NCBI RefSeq assembly: GCF_002920635.1
Contig: NZ_PQSR01000026.1
Location: forward strand, 1-64,000
Source of the DNA: Streptomyces sp. Ru72
GTDB taxonomy: Bacteria; Actinomycetota; Actinomycetes; Streptomycetales; Streptomycetaceae
Direction: 5' to 3'
Length of the DNA stretch: 64,000 nucleotides
Under the pieces are notes generated by a model that worked only from the letters and a program-made list of their open reading frames with translations, was not told where the DNA came from and made no database searches. How positions within the stretch are numbered: the stretch's first letter is position 1; every line of letters begins with the position of its first letter. This document shows, piece by piece, positions 26,656 to 34,279 of the stretch. The position numbers and the translations under genes were made by a program.

Positions 26656-26697
26656 GGCTACGCGTCGAGCCGCGTCGGCTACGCGTCGAGCGACGTC
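26656..26697. repeat. 21-bp tandem duplication at the 3' end of the aldehyde dehydrogenase gene
   Basis: Two adjacent 21-bp units (26656-26676 and 26677-26697) match at 19 of 21 positions. On the gene strand each encodes a Leu-Asp-Ala-stop end, so the stop codon and the last residues are duplicated. The upstream stop terminates the protein; the other is a relic. Confidence 0.75.
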
Positions 26698-28118
26698 ATC
26701 ACGTGCTTGATGCGCGTGTAGTCGTCGAAGCCGTACGCCGACAGGTCCTTGCCGTAGCCGGACTTCTTGAAGCCGCCGTGCGGCATCTCCGCGACCAGCG
26801 GGATGTGCGTGTTGATCCACACACAGCCGAAGTCGAGAGCCTTGGACATGCGCATCGCGCGGGCGTGGTCCTTGGTCCACACCGAGGAGGCGAGGGCGTA
26901 GTCGACGCCGTTCGCGTACTGGACGGCCTGATCCTCGTCGGAGAACGACTGCACGGTGATGACCGGGCCGAAGACCTCGTTCTGGATGATCTCGTCGTCC
27001 TGCTTGAGGCCCGAGACGACCGTCGGGGCGTAGAAGTAGCCCTTGTCGCCGACCGGGTGGCCGCCGGCCTCGACCTTGGCGTGTGCGGGCAGGCGCTCGA
27101 TGAAGCCGGAGACCTGCTTCAGCTGGTTGGGGTTGTTCAGCGGGCCGAAGAGCACGTCCTCGTCGTCCGGCTGTCCCGTCTTCGTCTCGGAGGCGGCTTT
27201 GGCGAGCGCGGCCACGAACTCGTCGTGGATCGACTCGTGGACGAGGACGCGCGTGGCGGCCGTGCAGTCCTGGCCGGCGTTGAAGAAGCCCGCCACCGAG
27301 ATGTCCTCGACGGCCTTCGCGATGTCGGTGTCCTCGAAGACGACGACCGGCGCCTTGCCGCCCAGCTCCAGGTGGACGCGCTTGAGGTCCTTGGACGCGG
27401 ACTCGGCGACCGACATGCCGGCGCGGACGGAACCGGTGATGGAGGCCATCGCCGGGGTCGGGTGCTCCACCATCATGCGGCCGGTCTCGCGGTCGCCGCA
27501 GATGACGTTGAAGACGCCCTTGGGCAGGATCGAGCCGATGATGTCGGCGATCAGGACCGTGGACGCAGGGGTGGTGTCCGACGGCTTCAGCACGACCGTG
27601 TTGCCCGCCGCGATCGCCGGGGCGAACTTCCACACGGCCATCATCATCGGGTAGTTCCACGGCGCGACCTGAGCGCAGACGCCGACCGGCTCGCGGCGGA
27701 TGATCGAGGTCATCCCCTCCATGTACTCGCCGGCCGAGCGCCCCTCGAGCATCCGGGCCGCGCCCGCGAAGAAGCGGATCTGGTCGATCATCGGCGGGAT
27801 CTCCTCCGACCGGGTCAGCCCGATCGGCTTGCCCGTGTTCTCGACCTCGGCCGCGATCAGTTCCTCGGCGCGCTCCTCGAACGCGTCAGCGATCTTCAGC
27901 AGGGCCTTCTGGCGTTCCGCGGGCGTGGTGTCGCGCCAGCCGGGGAAGGCCGCCGCGGCGGCCGCCATCGCGGCGTCGACGTCCGCCTGCCCGGACAGCG
28001 GGGCGGTCGCGTACGCCTCACCGGTCGCGGGGTTGACCACCTGGGTGGTCCGTCCGTCGGCGGCGTCACGGTATTCGCCGTCGATGTAGTTGCGCAGACG
28101 ACGCAGCTCGGTGCTCAC
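26679..28118 (-). CDS. Gamma-aminobutyraldehyde dehydrogenase-type enzyme
   Basis: 479-aa aldehyde dehydrogenase with AQVAPWNYPMMMAVWK, HLELGGKAPVVVFED (base Glu) and FNAGQDCTAATRVLV (nucleophile Cys), nearly the same signatures as the 18114-19667 enzyme. It is therefore probably a paralogue acting on aminoaldehydes from putrescine or other polyamines. The GTG 28118 start follows GGAGG by 7 nt. It diverges from an Lrp/AsnC regulator and its linked aminotransferase, a layout typical of a locally regulated catabolic unit: the aminotransferase makes the aminoaldehyde and this enzyme oxidises it. Confidence 0.85.
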   Translation of the reverse strand: MSTELRRLRNYIDGEYRDAADGRTTQVVNPATGEAYATAPLSGQADVDAAMAAAAAAFPGWRDTTPAERQKALLKIADAFEERAEELIAAEVENTGKPIGLTRSEEIPPMIDQIRFFAGAARMLEGRSAGEYMEGMTSIIRREPVGVCAQVAPWNYPMMMAVWKFAPAIAAGNTVVLKPSDTTPASTVLIADIIGSILPKGVFNVICGDRETGRMMVEHPTPAMASITGSVRAGMSVAESASKDLKRVHLELGGKAPVVVFEDTDIAKAVEDISVAGFFNAGQDCTAATRVLVHESIHDEFVAALAKAASETKTGQPDDEDVLFGPLNNPNQLKQVSGFIERLPAHAKVEAGGHPVGDKGYFYAPTVVSGLKQDDEIIQNEVFGPVITVQSFSDEDQAVQYANGVDYALASSVWTKDHARAMRMSKALDFGCVWINTHIPLVAEMPHGGFKKSGYGKDLSAYGFDDYTRIKHVMTSLDA

Positions 28119-28208
28119 TGCGGGCCCTCCAAGTTCGGGTGTCCAATCGCTGAGACACCCACCCTAGTCCGAAGGTCGACGTTTTCAACACCCTCGATTG
28201 CGCCAGTA

Positions 28209-28223
28209 CTGCGAAATCCGCAG
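28209..28223. promoter_or_regulatory. Inverted repeat CTGCG-AAATC-CGCAG in the divergent regulator/dehydrogenase region
   Basis: A 5-bp perfect inverted repeat around an A/T-rich centre, the general shape of Lrp/AsnC sites, lying 76 bp before the regulator start and 91 bp before the aldehyde dehydrogenase start. It is a candidate autoregulatory operator only. Confidence 0.4.
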
Positions 28224-28298
28224 AGTTGAATCACAGAAACAACGAATTTCATCGATCCCGCCTTGCGGAACTGTCGATACGTCGTGCACAGTGAGGTC

Positions 28299-28799
28299 GT
28301 GGCCAGTCGAAGCGCAGACCAGAGGGACTCCCGCGAGTCCAAGAACGGCACACCCCAGCTGGACGCCGTCTCCCTCGCCATCATCGAACAGCTCCAGGAG
28401 GACGGCCGTCGGCCGTACGCCGCGATCGGCAAGGCCGTCGGCCTGTCCGAGGCGGCGGTGCGCCAGCGCGTCCAGAAGCTGCTCGACCAGGGCGTGATGC
28501 AGATCGTCGCCGTCACGGACCCGCTCACCGTGGGGTTCCGCCGGCAGGCGATGGTCGGGGTGAACGTCGAGGGCGACGTGGAGTCCGCGGCGGACGCGCT
28601 GGCCGCGATGGACGAATGCGAGTACGTCGTGATGACCGCGGGCTCCTTCGACCTCCTGGTGGAGATCGTCTGCGAGGACGACGACCACCTGCTGGAAGTC
28701 ATCAACAAACGCATCCGGGCCGTCCCCGGAGTGCGCTCCACCGAGAGCTTCGTCTACCTCAAGCTGAAGAAGCAGACCTACATGTGGGGAACCCGATAA
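28299..28799 (+). CDS. Lrp/AsnC-family transcriptional regulator
   Basis: 166-aa regulator with the AsnC-type N-terminal helix-turn-helix (LDAVSLAIIEQLQEDGRRPYAAIGKAVGLSEAAVRQRVQKL) and the RAM effector-binding domain (ECEYVVMTAGSFDLLVEIVCEDDDHLLEVINKRIRAVPGV). The GTG 28299 start is preferred by domain length; upstream alternative starts lack better signals. It is probably co-transcribed with the aminotransferase 19 bp downstream and controls that gene plus the divergent aldehyde dehydrogenase in response to an amine or amino acid. Confidence 0.88.
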   Translation: MASRSADQRDSRESKNGTPQLDAVSLAIIEQLQEDGRRPYAAIGKAVGLSEAAVRQRVQKLLDQGVMQIVAVTDPLTVGFRRQAMVGVNVEGDVESAADALAAMDECEYVVMTAGSFDLLVEIVCEDDDHLLEVINKRIRAVPGVRSTESFVYLKLKKQTYMWGTR

Positions 28800-28818
28800 C
28801 CGTGAGGACCCGATAGCC

Positions 28819-30183
28819 GTGAGTACCAAGGACCTCAGCAAGACCGCGTACGACCACCTGTGGATGCACTTCACCCGCATGTCCTCGTACGAGAACGCGC
28901 CCGTCCCCACGATCGTCCGGGGCGAGGGCGCCTACATCTACGACGACAAGGGCAAGCGCTACCTCGACGGTCTCGCCGGTCTCTTCGTGGTCCAGGCGGG
29001 CCACGGACGCACGGAGCTGGCGGAGACGGCGTTCAAGCAGGCGCAGGAACTGGCGTTCTTCCCGGTGTGGTCCTACGCCCACCCCAAGGCCGTCGAGCTC
29101 GCGGAGCGGCTCGCCGACTACGCCCCGGGCGACCTGAACAAGGTCTTCTTCACCACGGGCGGCGGCGAGGCGGTGGAGACCGCCTGGAAGCTCGCCAAGC
29201 AGTACTTCAAGCTGGTCGGCAAGCCCACCAAGCATAAGGTCATATCCCGTGCGGTCGCCTACCACGGAACCCCGCAGGGCGCCCTGTCCATCACCGGCCT
29301 GCCGGGCCTGAAGGCGCCGTTCGAGCCCCTGGTGCCGGGCGCGCACAAGGTCCCCAACACGAACATCTACCGGGCCCCGATCTTCGGCGACGACCCGGAG
29401 GCCTTCGGCCGCTGGGCCGCCGACCAGATCGAGCAGCAGATCCTCTTCGAGGGCCCCGACACGGTCGCCGCGGTCTTCCTGGAGCCGGTGCAGAACGCCG
29501 GCGGCTGCTTCCCGCCGCCGCCCGGATACTTCCAGCGGGTGCGCGAGATCTGCGACCAGTACGACGTGCTGCTGGTCTCGGACGAGGTCATCTGCGCCTT
29601 CGGCCGCCTCGGCACGATGTTCGCGTGCGACAAGTTCGGCTACGTCCCGGACATGATCACCTGCGCCAAGGGCATGACCTCGGGCTACTCCCCGATCGGC
29701 GCGTGCATCGTCTCCGACCGCCTCGCCGAGCCCTTCTACAAGGGCGACAACACCTTCCTGCACGGCTACACCTTCGGCGGCCACCCGGTCTCCGCCGCGG
29801 TGGGCCTGGCCAACCTCGACCTGTTCGAACGCGAGGGCCTGAACCAGCACGTGCTGGACAACGAGAGCGCGTTCCTCTCCACCCTGCAGAAGCTGCACGA
29901 CCTGCCGATCGTCGGTGACGTCCGCGGCAACGGCTTCTTCTACGGCATCGAGCTCGTCAAGGACAAGGCGACCAAGGAGTCCTTCGACGAGGAGGAGACC
30001 GAGCGCGTCCTGTACGGCTTCCTGTCCAAGGCGCTGTTCGACAACGGCCTGTACTGCCGCGCCGACGACCGCGGCGACCCGGTCGTCCAGCTCGCCCCGC
30101 CGCTGATCTCGAACCAGGAGACCTTCGACGAGATCGAGCAGATCCTGCGCGCCACCCTCACGGAGGCATGGACGAAGCTGTGA
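28819..30183 (+). CDS. Class III omega-aminotransferase (putative polyamine/putrescine aminotransferase)
   Basis: 454-aa PLP enzyme of the omega-amino acid/polyamine aminotransferase group. Motifs are FFTTGGGEAVETAWKLAKQY, the cofactor Asp in VLLVSDEVICAFGRLG and the PLP lysine in MITCAKGMTSGYSPIGA. The GTG 28819 start has GAGG upstream. Linked to an Lrp regulator and divergent from an aminoaldehyde dehydrogenase, it likely transaminates a diamine or polyamine terminal amino group. Beta-alanine--pyruvate transamination is an alternative. Confidence 0.88.
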   Translation: MSTKDLSKTAYDHLWMHFTRMSSYENAPVPTIVRGEGAYIYDDKGKRYLDGLAGLFVVQAGHGRTELAETAFKQAQELAFFPVWSYAHPKAVELAERLADYAPGDLNKVFFTTGGGEAVETAWKLAKQYFKLVGKPTKHKVISRAVAYHGTPQGALSITGLPGLKAPFEPLVPGAHKVPNTNIYRAPIFGDDPEAFGRWAADQIEQQILFEGPDTVAAVFLEPVQNAGGCFPPPPGYFQRVREICDQYDVLLVSDEVICAFGRLGTMFACDKFGYVPDMITCAKGMTSGYSPIGACIVSDRLAEPFYKGDNTFLHGYTFGGHPVSAAVGLANLDLFEREGLNQHVLDNESAFLSTLQKLHDLPIVGDVRGNGFFYGIELVKDKATKESFDEEETERVLYGFLSKALFDNGLYCRADDRGDPVVQLAPPLISNQETFDEIEQILRATLTEAWTKL

Positions 30184-30222
30184 CCCGTCGGTGCGGGGTT
30201 CGTCCTCCCGGATGACCGGCAG

Positions 30223-30268
30223 CGGCCCCGGGCCACCCGTTCGAGTGAGAAACGGGGGTCCGGGGCCG
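30223..30268 (+). terminator. Terminator after aminotransferase gene
   Basis: Imperfect long inverted repeat (CGGCCCCGG...CCCGTT against AACGGGGGTCCGGGGCCG) with an 8-nt loop, 40 bp past the stop codon. Confidence 0.65.
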
Positions 30269-30401
30269 TTCGCTGTCCGGGCTCACGGGTGCCGCCTGCT
30301 TAGCGTGCGAGGTGACCGATCGCCCTTGCCATCGTTCGCCCGAACGGGTCCCCCGGACGGGGATCGGCACGGGAAAACGGATCAGAACCGAGGTGTACGC
30401 G

Positions 30402-31139
30402 ATGGTGGCCCCGCCGGACAACGACGTGCTCTGGGCACGCGCCCTGCACTTCCAGCACAACGGCTCACCCGCGCTGCGCGGGGTCTCCCTGGGGGTGCGC
30501 GAGGGTGAGATCCTGGCCGTCACCGGCCCGCGCGGCAGCGGCAAGACGACCCTGCTGCAGTGTCTGGCGGGGCTGCTCCCCGCCCAGCGGGGCGAGGTCT
30601 GGTTCAACAGCACGCCCGTGCACACCATGGGCCCCCTCACCCGCGAGAAGCTGCGGCGCGACCGGTTCGGCTGGATCGATCCGGTGCCGATGCTGGTCCC
30701 CGAACTGAACGCCTGGGAGAACGCGGCGCTGCCGCTCCTGCTGCGCGGCACGAGCCGCCGCCGCGCCAAGACCGCCGCACTGGAGTGGCTGGAACGCCTC
30801 GACGTCGGCGACAGCGCCCGCAGGCGCCCCCATGAGCTGACCCAGGCGCATCGGCAGCGGATCGCCGTCGCCCGGGCCCTCGCCACCTGCCCGACCGTGC
30901 TCTTCGCGGACGAGCCCACCGCCTCCCTGCACCGTGCCGACGGCGCCCAGGTGCTGCGCACGCTCAGCACGGCGGCCCGCTCGCACGGCATCACCGTCGT
31001 CATCGCCACCCACCCGGCCCAGACAGCCGGTCTGGCCGACCGGACGGTGTCCCTGCTGGACGGGCGGCGCGTGAACACCGTCCACCTGCCGCCGGTTTCC
31101 GAGACGGAAGGCCGTCAGACGTGCTCGCTCTCCGCCTAG
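30402..31139 (+). CDS. ABC transporter ATP-binding protein with degenerate signature motif
   Basis: 245-aa ABC ATPase of the MacB/LolD-like group. It has Walker A GPRGSGKTT (about residues 42-50), Walker B TVLFADEPTASL and an H-loop in ATHPAQ. The signature, normally LSGGQ, is replaced by LTQAHRQR, which removes both glycines that contact ATP in the partner subunit. ATG 30402 has GAGG 8 nt upstream. The permease gene overlaps its end by 19 bp. Function is probably export or membrane-protein extraction; the substrate is unknown. Confidence 0.8.
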   Translation: MVAPPDNDVLWARALHFQHNGSPALRGVSLGVREGEILAVTGPRGSGKTTLLQCLAGLLPAQRGEVWFNSTPVHTMGPLTREKLRRDRFGWIDPVPMLVPELNAWENAALPLLLRGTSRRRAKTAALEWLERLDVGDSARRRPHELTQAHRQRIAVARALATCPTVLFADEPTASLHRADGAQVLRTLSTAARSHGITVVIATHPAQTAGLADRTVSLLDGRRVNTVHLPPVSETEGRQTCSLSA

Positions 31140-32335
31140 CCCGCGGGGCGCGCCCCCTGATCCAGCTGCGCCGGCTCCTGGTCGTCGCGGCCTCGGCCGG
31201 CACGGGCTTCCTGCTGCTGTTCACGCTGGGGTACGCGCTGGGGCACCCGGAGGCGGCGGACGGCTCGACGCTGCGGCTGGCCTGGTGCCTGGCGCCGATC
31301 GCGGCCACCGTGTACCTCGCGGTCGCCGTCGCCCGCACCGACCCGGGCACCCGTCCACGGTCCGGTCTGGCGGCGATCGGCCTCGGCCCGGCCCGGCTGA
31401 TGGCCCTTTCGGCGGCCACCACGGCCTTCACGACCTCGCTCGGCTCGCTGCTGGCGCTGCTGGGCTTCCTGCACCTGCGCGGCGACCCGACCGGCATGCC
31501 GTTCGACGGTGCGGCGGCGGACCTCCTCGCCGCCGACCAGCCTCTGCCCGTCCCCGCGGCGCTCACGCTGCTGGCCCTGGTGCCGTTCACGGCGTCCGTG
31601 GCGTCCGCTGTGGCGCTGCGCCCGCGGGGCGAACGGCCACTGCACGGCGGCGGCGCGGACGCCGACGCCGACGACTCGCCCGAGGTGCCGGCCGAGAGTC
31701 CGGCACCGGAGCCTCCCGGCGCCCCGCAGCCCGCCCCCGGCGGACTTCCCTGGGGGGTGGCCGCGCTCGCCGCGGGCTTCGCCGTCGAGGCGCACGCGAG
31801 CCGGCCGGGCCCGGCACCGAGTGCTCCACTGCCCGGCGGCCTCACGGGCGGGCCCGTGGCGGTGCTCGCGGGCTGGGCGCTGACCGCGCTGGGACTCGCG
31901 CTGGCCGGGCCCGCGCTGACGCATCTGTGCGGGTGGCTGCTGCAGGCGGTGCGCCCGGGTGCCGTGCGGCTGCTGGCCGGGCGCGGCCTGCAGGAGGAGG
32001 CGCGGCGGATCGGCCGGCCGCTCGGGGTGGTGTGTGCGGTGGCGTCGGGCTTCTACGCCATGGCGGCGCTGTACGCCGACACGCGTCCGTCGCCGGGACC
32101 GCTGACGACGCTGGGCGCGGCGGTGGTCGGGGGCTGCGCGGTCGCGGCACTGGCGACGGCCGCGGTCGAGGCGAGGCAGGCGCGTACCGACACGGTCGCC
32201 GCGCTGGTGCGGCTCGGCGCCCCGGCCACCGTGCTGCGCACCGCGGCACTGCTGCGCGCGGGCGCTCTGGCGGTGGTGTTCACGCCGCTGACCTGGGTCG
32301 TCGCGGAGCTGGCGGCGATGCCGCTGACGAGCTGA
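31121..32335 (+). CDS. ABC transporter permease-like membrane protein
   Basis: 404-aa Ala/Leu/Gly-rich integral membrane protein with an N-terminal membrane segment (LLVVAASAGTGFLLLFTLGYALG), further hydrophobic segments to the C-terminus and a charged Asp/Pro-rich central loop (about residues 170-210). The layout suggests an FtsX-like permease paired with the upstream ATPase. The GTG 31121 start overlaps that gene by 19 bp. I recognise no substrate-specific motif. Confidence 0.7.
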   Translation: MLALRLARGARPLIQLRRLLVVAASAGTGFLLLFTLGYALGHPEAADGSTLRLAWCLAPIAATVYLAVAVARTDPGTRPRSGLAAIGLGPARLMALSAATTAFTTSLGSLLALLGFLHLRGDPTGMPFDGAAADLLAADQPLPVPAALTLLALVPFTASVASAVALRPRGERPLHGGGADADADDSPEVPAESPAPEPPGAPQPAPGGLPWGVAALAAGFAVEAHASRPGPAPSAPLPGGLTGGPVAVLAGWALTALGLALAGPALTHLCGWLLQAVRPGAVRLLAGRGLQEEARRIGRPLGVVCAVASGFYAMAALYADTRPSPGPLTTLGAAVVGGCAVAALATAAVEARQARTDTVAALVRLGAPATVLRTAALLRAGALAVVFTPLTWVVAELAAMPLTS

Positions 32336-32439
32336 GGACTTCCCGGAAGGTTTTTTAGCGACCGGCGATGAGTTTCGCGTCGGCCCGCGGTCCATCTCTG
32401 CGTACGGCTCATCCGCCACATCGTAAAGAGAGGCCGCCC

Positions 32440-32847
32440 ATGTACCAGCAGATGATCTTCGTGAACCTGCCCGTCGCCGACGTCGAGACGTCGAAGAAGT
32501 TCTTCACGGAGCTGGGCTACACGATCAACCCGCAGTTCACGACGGACGACTGTGCCTGCGTCGTGATCAGCGACACCATCATCGCGATGATGCTGAGCCA
32601 CCAGCACTACGCCAACTTCACCAAGAAGGAGATCGCGGACGCCACCAGCACCAGCGAGGTGCTGCTGTGCCTGAGTGCCGAAAGCCGCGAGAAGGTCGAC
32701 GAGTTGGTCGACCGGGCGGTCGCCGCGGGTGGCACGGTGTCCGGCGAGGCGCAGGACTACGGCCACATGTACGGCCGTGCCTTCGACGACCCGGACGGCC
32801 ACACCTGGGAGGTCATGTGGATGGACCCGGCGGCGGTGCAGGGCTGA
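32440..32847 (+). CDS. VOC (glyoxalase/bleomycin resistance) family protein
   Basis: 135-aa single vicinal-oxygen-chelate unit: FVNLPVADVETSKKFFTELGYTINPQF at the N-terminus and GRAFDDPDGHTWEVMWMDP near the C-terminus, with the family-typical metal-ligand glutamate in WEVMW. Members are lyases, dioxygenases or binding proteins; the exact role is unknown. ATG 32440 follows AAGAGAGG by 6 nt. Monocistronic. Confidence 0.85.
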   Translation: MYQQMIFVNLPVADVETSKKFFTELGYTINPQFTTDDCACVVISDTIIAMMLSHQHYANFTKKEIADATSTSEVLLCLSAESREKVDELVDRAVAAGGTVSGEAQDYGHMYGRAFDDPDGHTWEVMWMDPAAVQG

Positions 32848-32962
32848 GCACGCGCAGGTGAACGGGGGCGCCACCGCGGAGAGTTGAGAACGGTCCTTCG
32901 GATTTCAAACGCCTGGGCGGTTAATGGGCAGGCAAAGACGACCGTCATGCCGGACATCGGCG

Positions 32963-32990
32963 TTGACAGCACTTAGCTGACGCTTATAAA
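32963..32990 (+). promoter_or_regulatory. Near-consensus sigma70 (HrdB-type) promoter
   Basis: TTGACA at 32963-32968 and TATAAA at 32985-32990, separated by 16 bp, in a locally AT-richer patch. This is unusually close to the vegetative consensus for so GC-rich a genome. It predicts a start near 32997 and a leader of about 75 nt for the LAETG protein gene. Confidence 0.75.
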
Positions 32991-33004
32991 CCTGTGAGCC
33001 TCTC

Positions 33005-33035
33005 GGGGATGTTGTGATTGCAGCGCAACATCCCC
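33005..33035 (+). promoter_or_regulatory. Leader hairpin upstream of the LAETG protein gene
   Basis: Perfect 10-bp stem (GGGGATGTTG paired with CAACATCCCC) with an 11-nt loop, inside the predicted 5' leader and about 27 nt before the Shine-Dalgarno. No U-run follows, so it may act on stability or translation rather than as a simple terminator. Confidence 0.6.
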
Positions 33036-33073
33036 TGAACCCCCCGCAGTTGCGCATCCCGTGAAGGGCAATC

Positions 33074-33760
33074 GTGTCCATATCCTCCCGCACCGCTCGA
33101 ACGGTGCGCATCCTCGGCGTCGCCTCGGCCTCCGCCGCGCTCGCGCTCGGCGTCGCCGGCAACGCGCTCGCCTGCAACATCCGTGACTTCTCGGCCGTCG
33201 CCTCCTGCGACAACGGGAAGGGCAGCATCACCGTCACCGACAAGGACGCCTCCCGCAAGGAGGCGACCGTCAGCGTCTACCTGGAAGAGAACGGCGCGGA
33301 CGCGAAGAAGGTCGGTGAGAAGACGGTCACCGGCTCCAAGGACGGCGCGATCGTCACGTTCTCCGAGGACTGGGCGGCGAACGCCAAGTACCGCGTCCAC
33401 ATCGACGTGGACGGCATCCTCAACCAGGATCTCGACATCCTGACCGCCCCGTCGAAGGCCTGCGCCACCTCGGAGACGACCCCGCCGGCCTCCGAGTCCA
33501 CCCCGCCGGCCTCGGCCACCCCGACCCCGTCGGCCACCCCGTCCCCGTCCGCCACGCCGTCGCAGGCGGAGAGCACGGCCCCCGCCACGGCCGGGGACAA
33601 CTCCCCCTCGCCCGCGGCGGGCAGCTCCAACCTCGCCGAGACCGGCGCCAGCTCCAACACGCCCGTGATCGCCGGTATCGCCGGCGGCCTGGTCGTCATC
33701 GGTGGCGGCGCGGTGTTCTTCGGCATGCGCCGCCGCGGCAGCGCGTCGAAGAGCAACTGA
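33074..33760 (+). CDS. LAETG-motif sortase-anchored cell surface protein
   Basis: 228-aa secreted protein. An N-terminal signal peptide (about residues 1-33, ending GVAGNALA) precedes a small globular domain with two cysteine contexts (ACNIRDF, VASCDNGKG). A Thr/Pro/Ser-rich wall-spanning region follows, then the sorting signal LAETG (187-191), a hydrophobic stretch and a basic tail (RRRGSASKSN). LAxTG is the motif I recall for class E sortases of Streptomyces. The GTG 33074 start follows GAAGGG by 5 nt. It has a strong promoter and a leader hairpin. Biological role unknown. Confidence 0.88.
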   Translation: MSISSRTARTVRILGVASASAALALGVAGNALACNIRDFSAVASCDNGKGSITVTDKDASRKEATVSVYLEENGADAKKVGEKTVTGSKDGAIVTFSEDWAANAKYRVHIDVDGILNQDLDILTAPSKACATSETTPPASESTPPASATPTPSATPSPSATPSQAESTAPATAGDNSPSPAAGSSNLAETGASSNTPVIAGIAGGLVVIGGGAVFFGMRRRGSASKSN

Positions 33761-33783
33761 CGCCTCCGCGTCCGTACGAACCG

Positions 33784-33813
33784 ACGGCCTGCCCCTTCAC
33801 CGGGGCGGGCCGT
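33784..33813. terminator. Terminator after LAETG gene
   Basis: 12-bp stem (ACGGCCTGCCCC with GGGGCGGGCCGT, one G-U type pair) and a 6-nt loop between convergent genes. Confidence 0.75.
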
Positions 33814-33828
33814 CGTGCGTTCCGCACA

Positions 33829-34269
33829 TCAGGCCGGCTTGCGAACCATGAACACGTCCACCGCGTCCTCGCTCTCCACTGTGAAACCGTGCCGCTCGTA
33901 GAGCCGTCGGGCGGGACTGCCCTGCAGCACGTTCAACCGGACGAGGACACCGCGGCGGTCACACCGCTCCAGCAGTTCGCGCAGCACGCCCGAACCGACA
34001 CCGCCGCCCTGAAGACGCGGAGCCAGGTAGAAGTGCTCCAGCCAGTGGGCGTCCTCGGCCGGTCGCAGCGCCACGCAGCCGGCGAACGCGCCATCCACCG
34101 CGATCACCCATGTGTGGGCCGGGTCGAATCCGTCCCGCAGCCGCTGCCGCACCCGCTGCTCGTCGTACCGCCCGAGCCGTTCCAGATCCGCCCGCAGCAC
34201 TACGGCACGCAACTCGGCCACTGCCTCGACATCCGACACCGACGCCGGGCGAATACCCCAGTCCGCCAT
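33829..34269 (-). CDS. GNAT-family N-acetyltransferase
   Basis: 146-aa acetyltransferase: IRPASVSDVEAVAELR at the N-terminus, the acetyl-CoA pyrophosphate-binding motif LQGGGVGSGVLRELLERC, and NVLQGSPARRLYERHGF near the end. The acceptor is unknown. ATG 34269 lies 10 bp past the stop of the ATPase gene, so it may be the last gene of the riboswitch-controlled transcript. Confidence 0.85.
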   Translation of the reverse strand: MADWGIRPASVSDVEAVAELRAVVLRADLERLGRYDEQRVRQRLRDGFDPAHTWVIAVDGAFAGCVALRPAEDAHWLEHFYLAPRLQGGGVGSGVLRELLERCDRRGVLVRLNVLQGSPARRLYERHGFTVESEDAVDVFMVRKPA

Positions 34270-34279
34270 GATCGCCACC

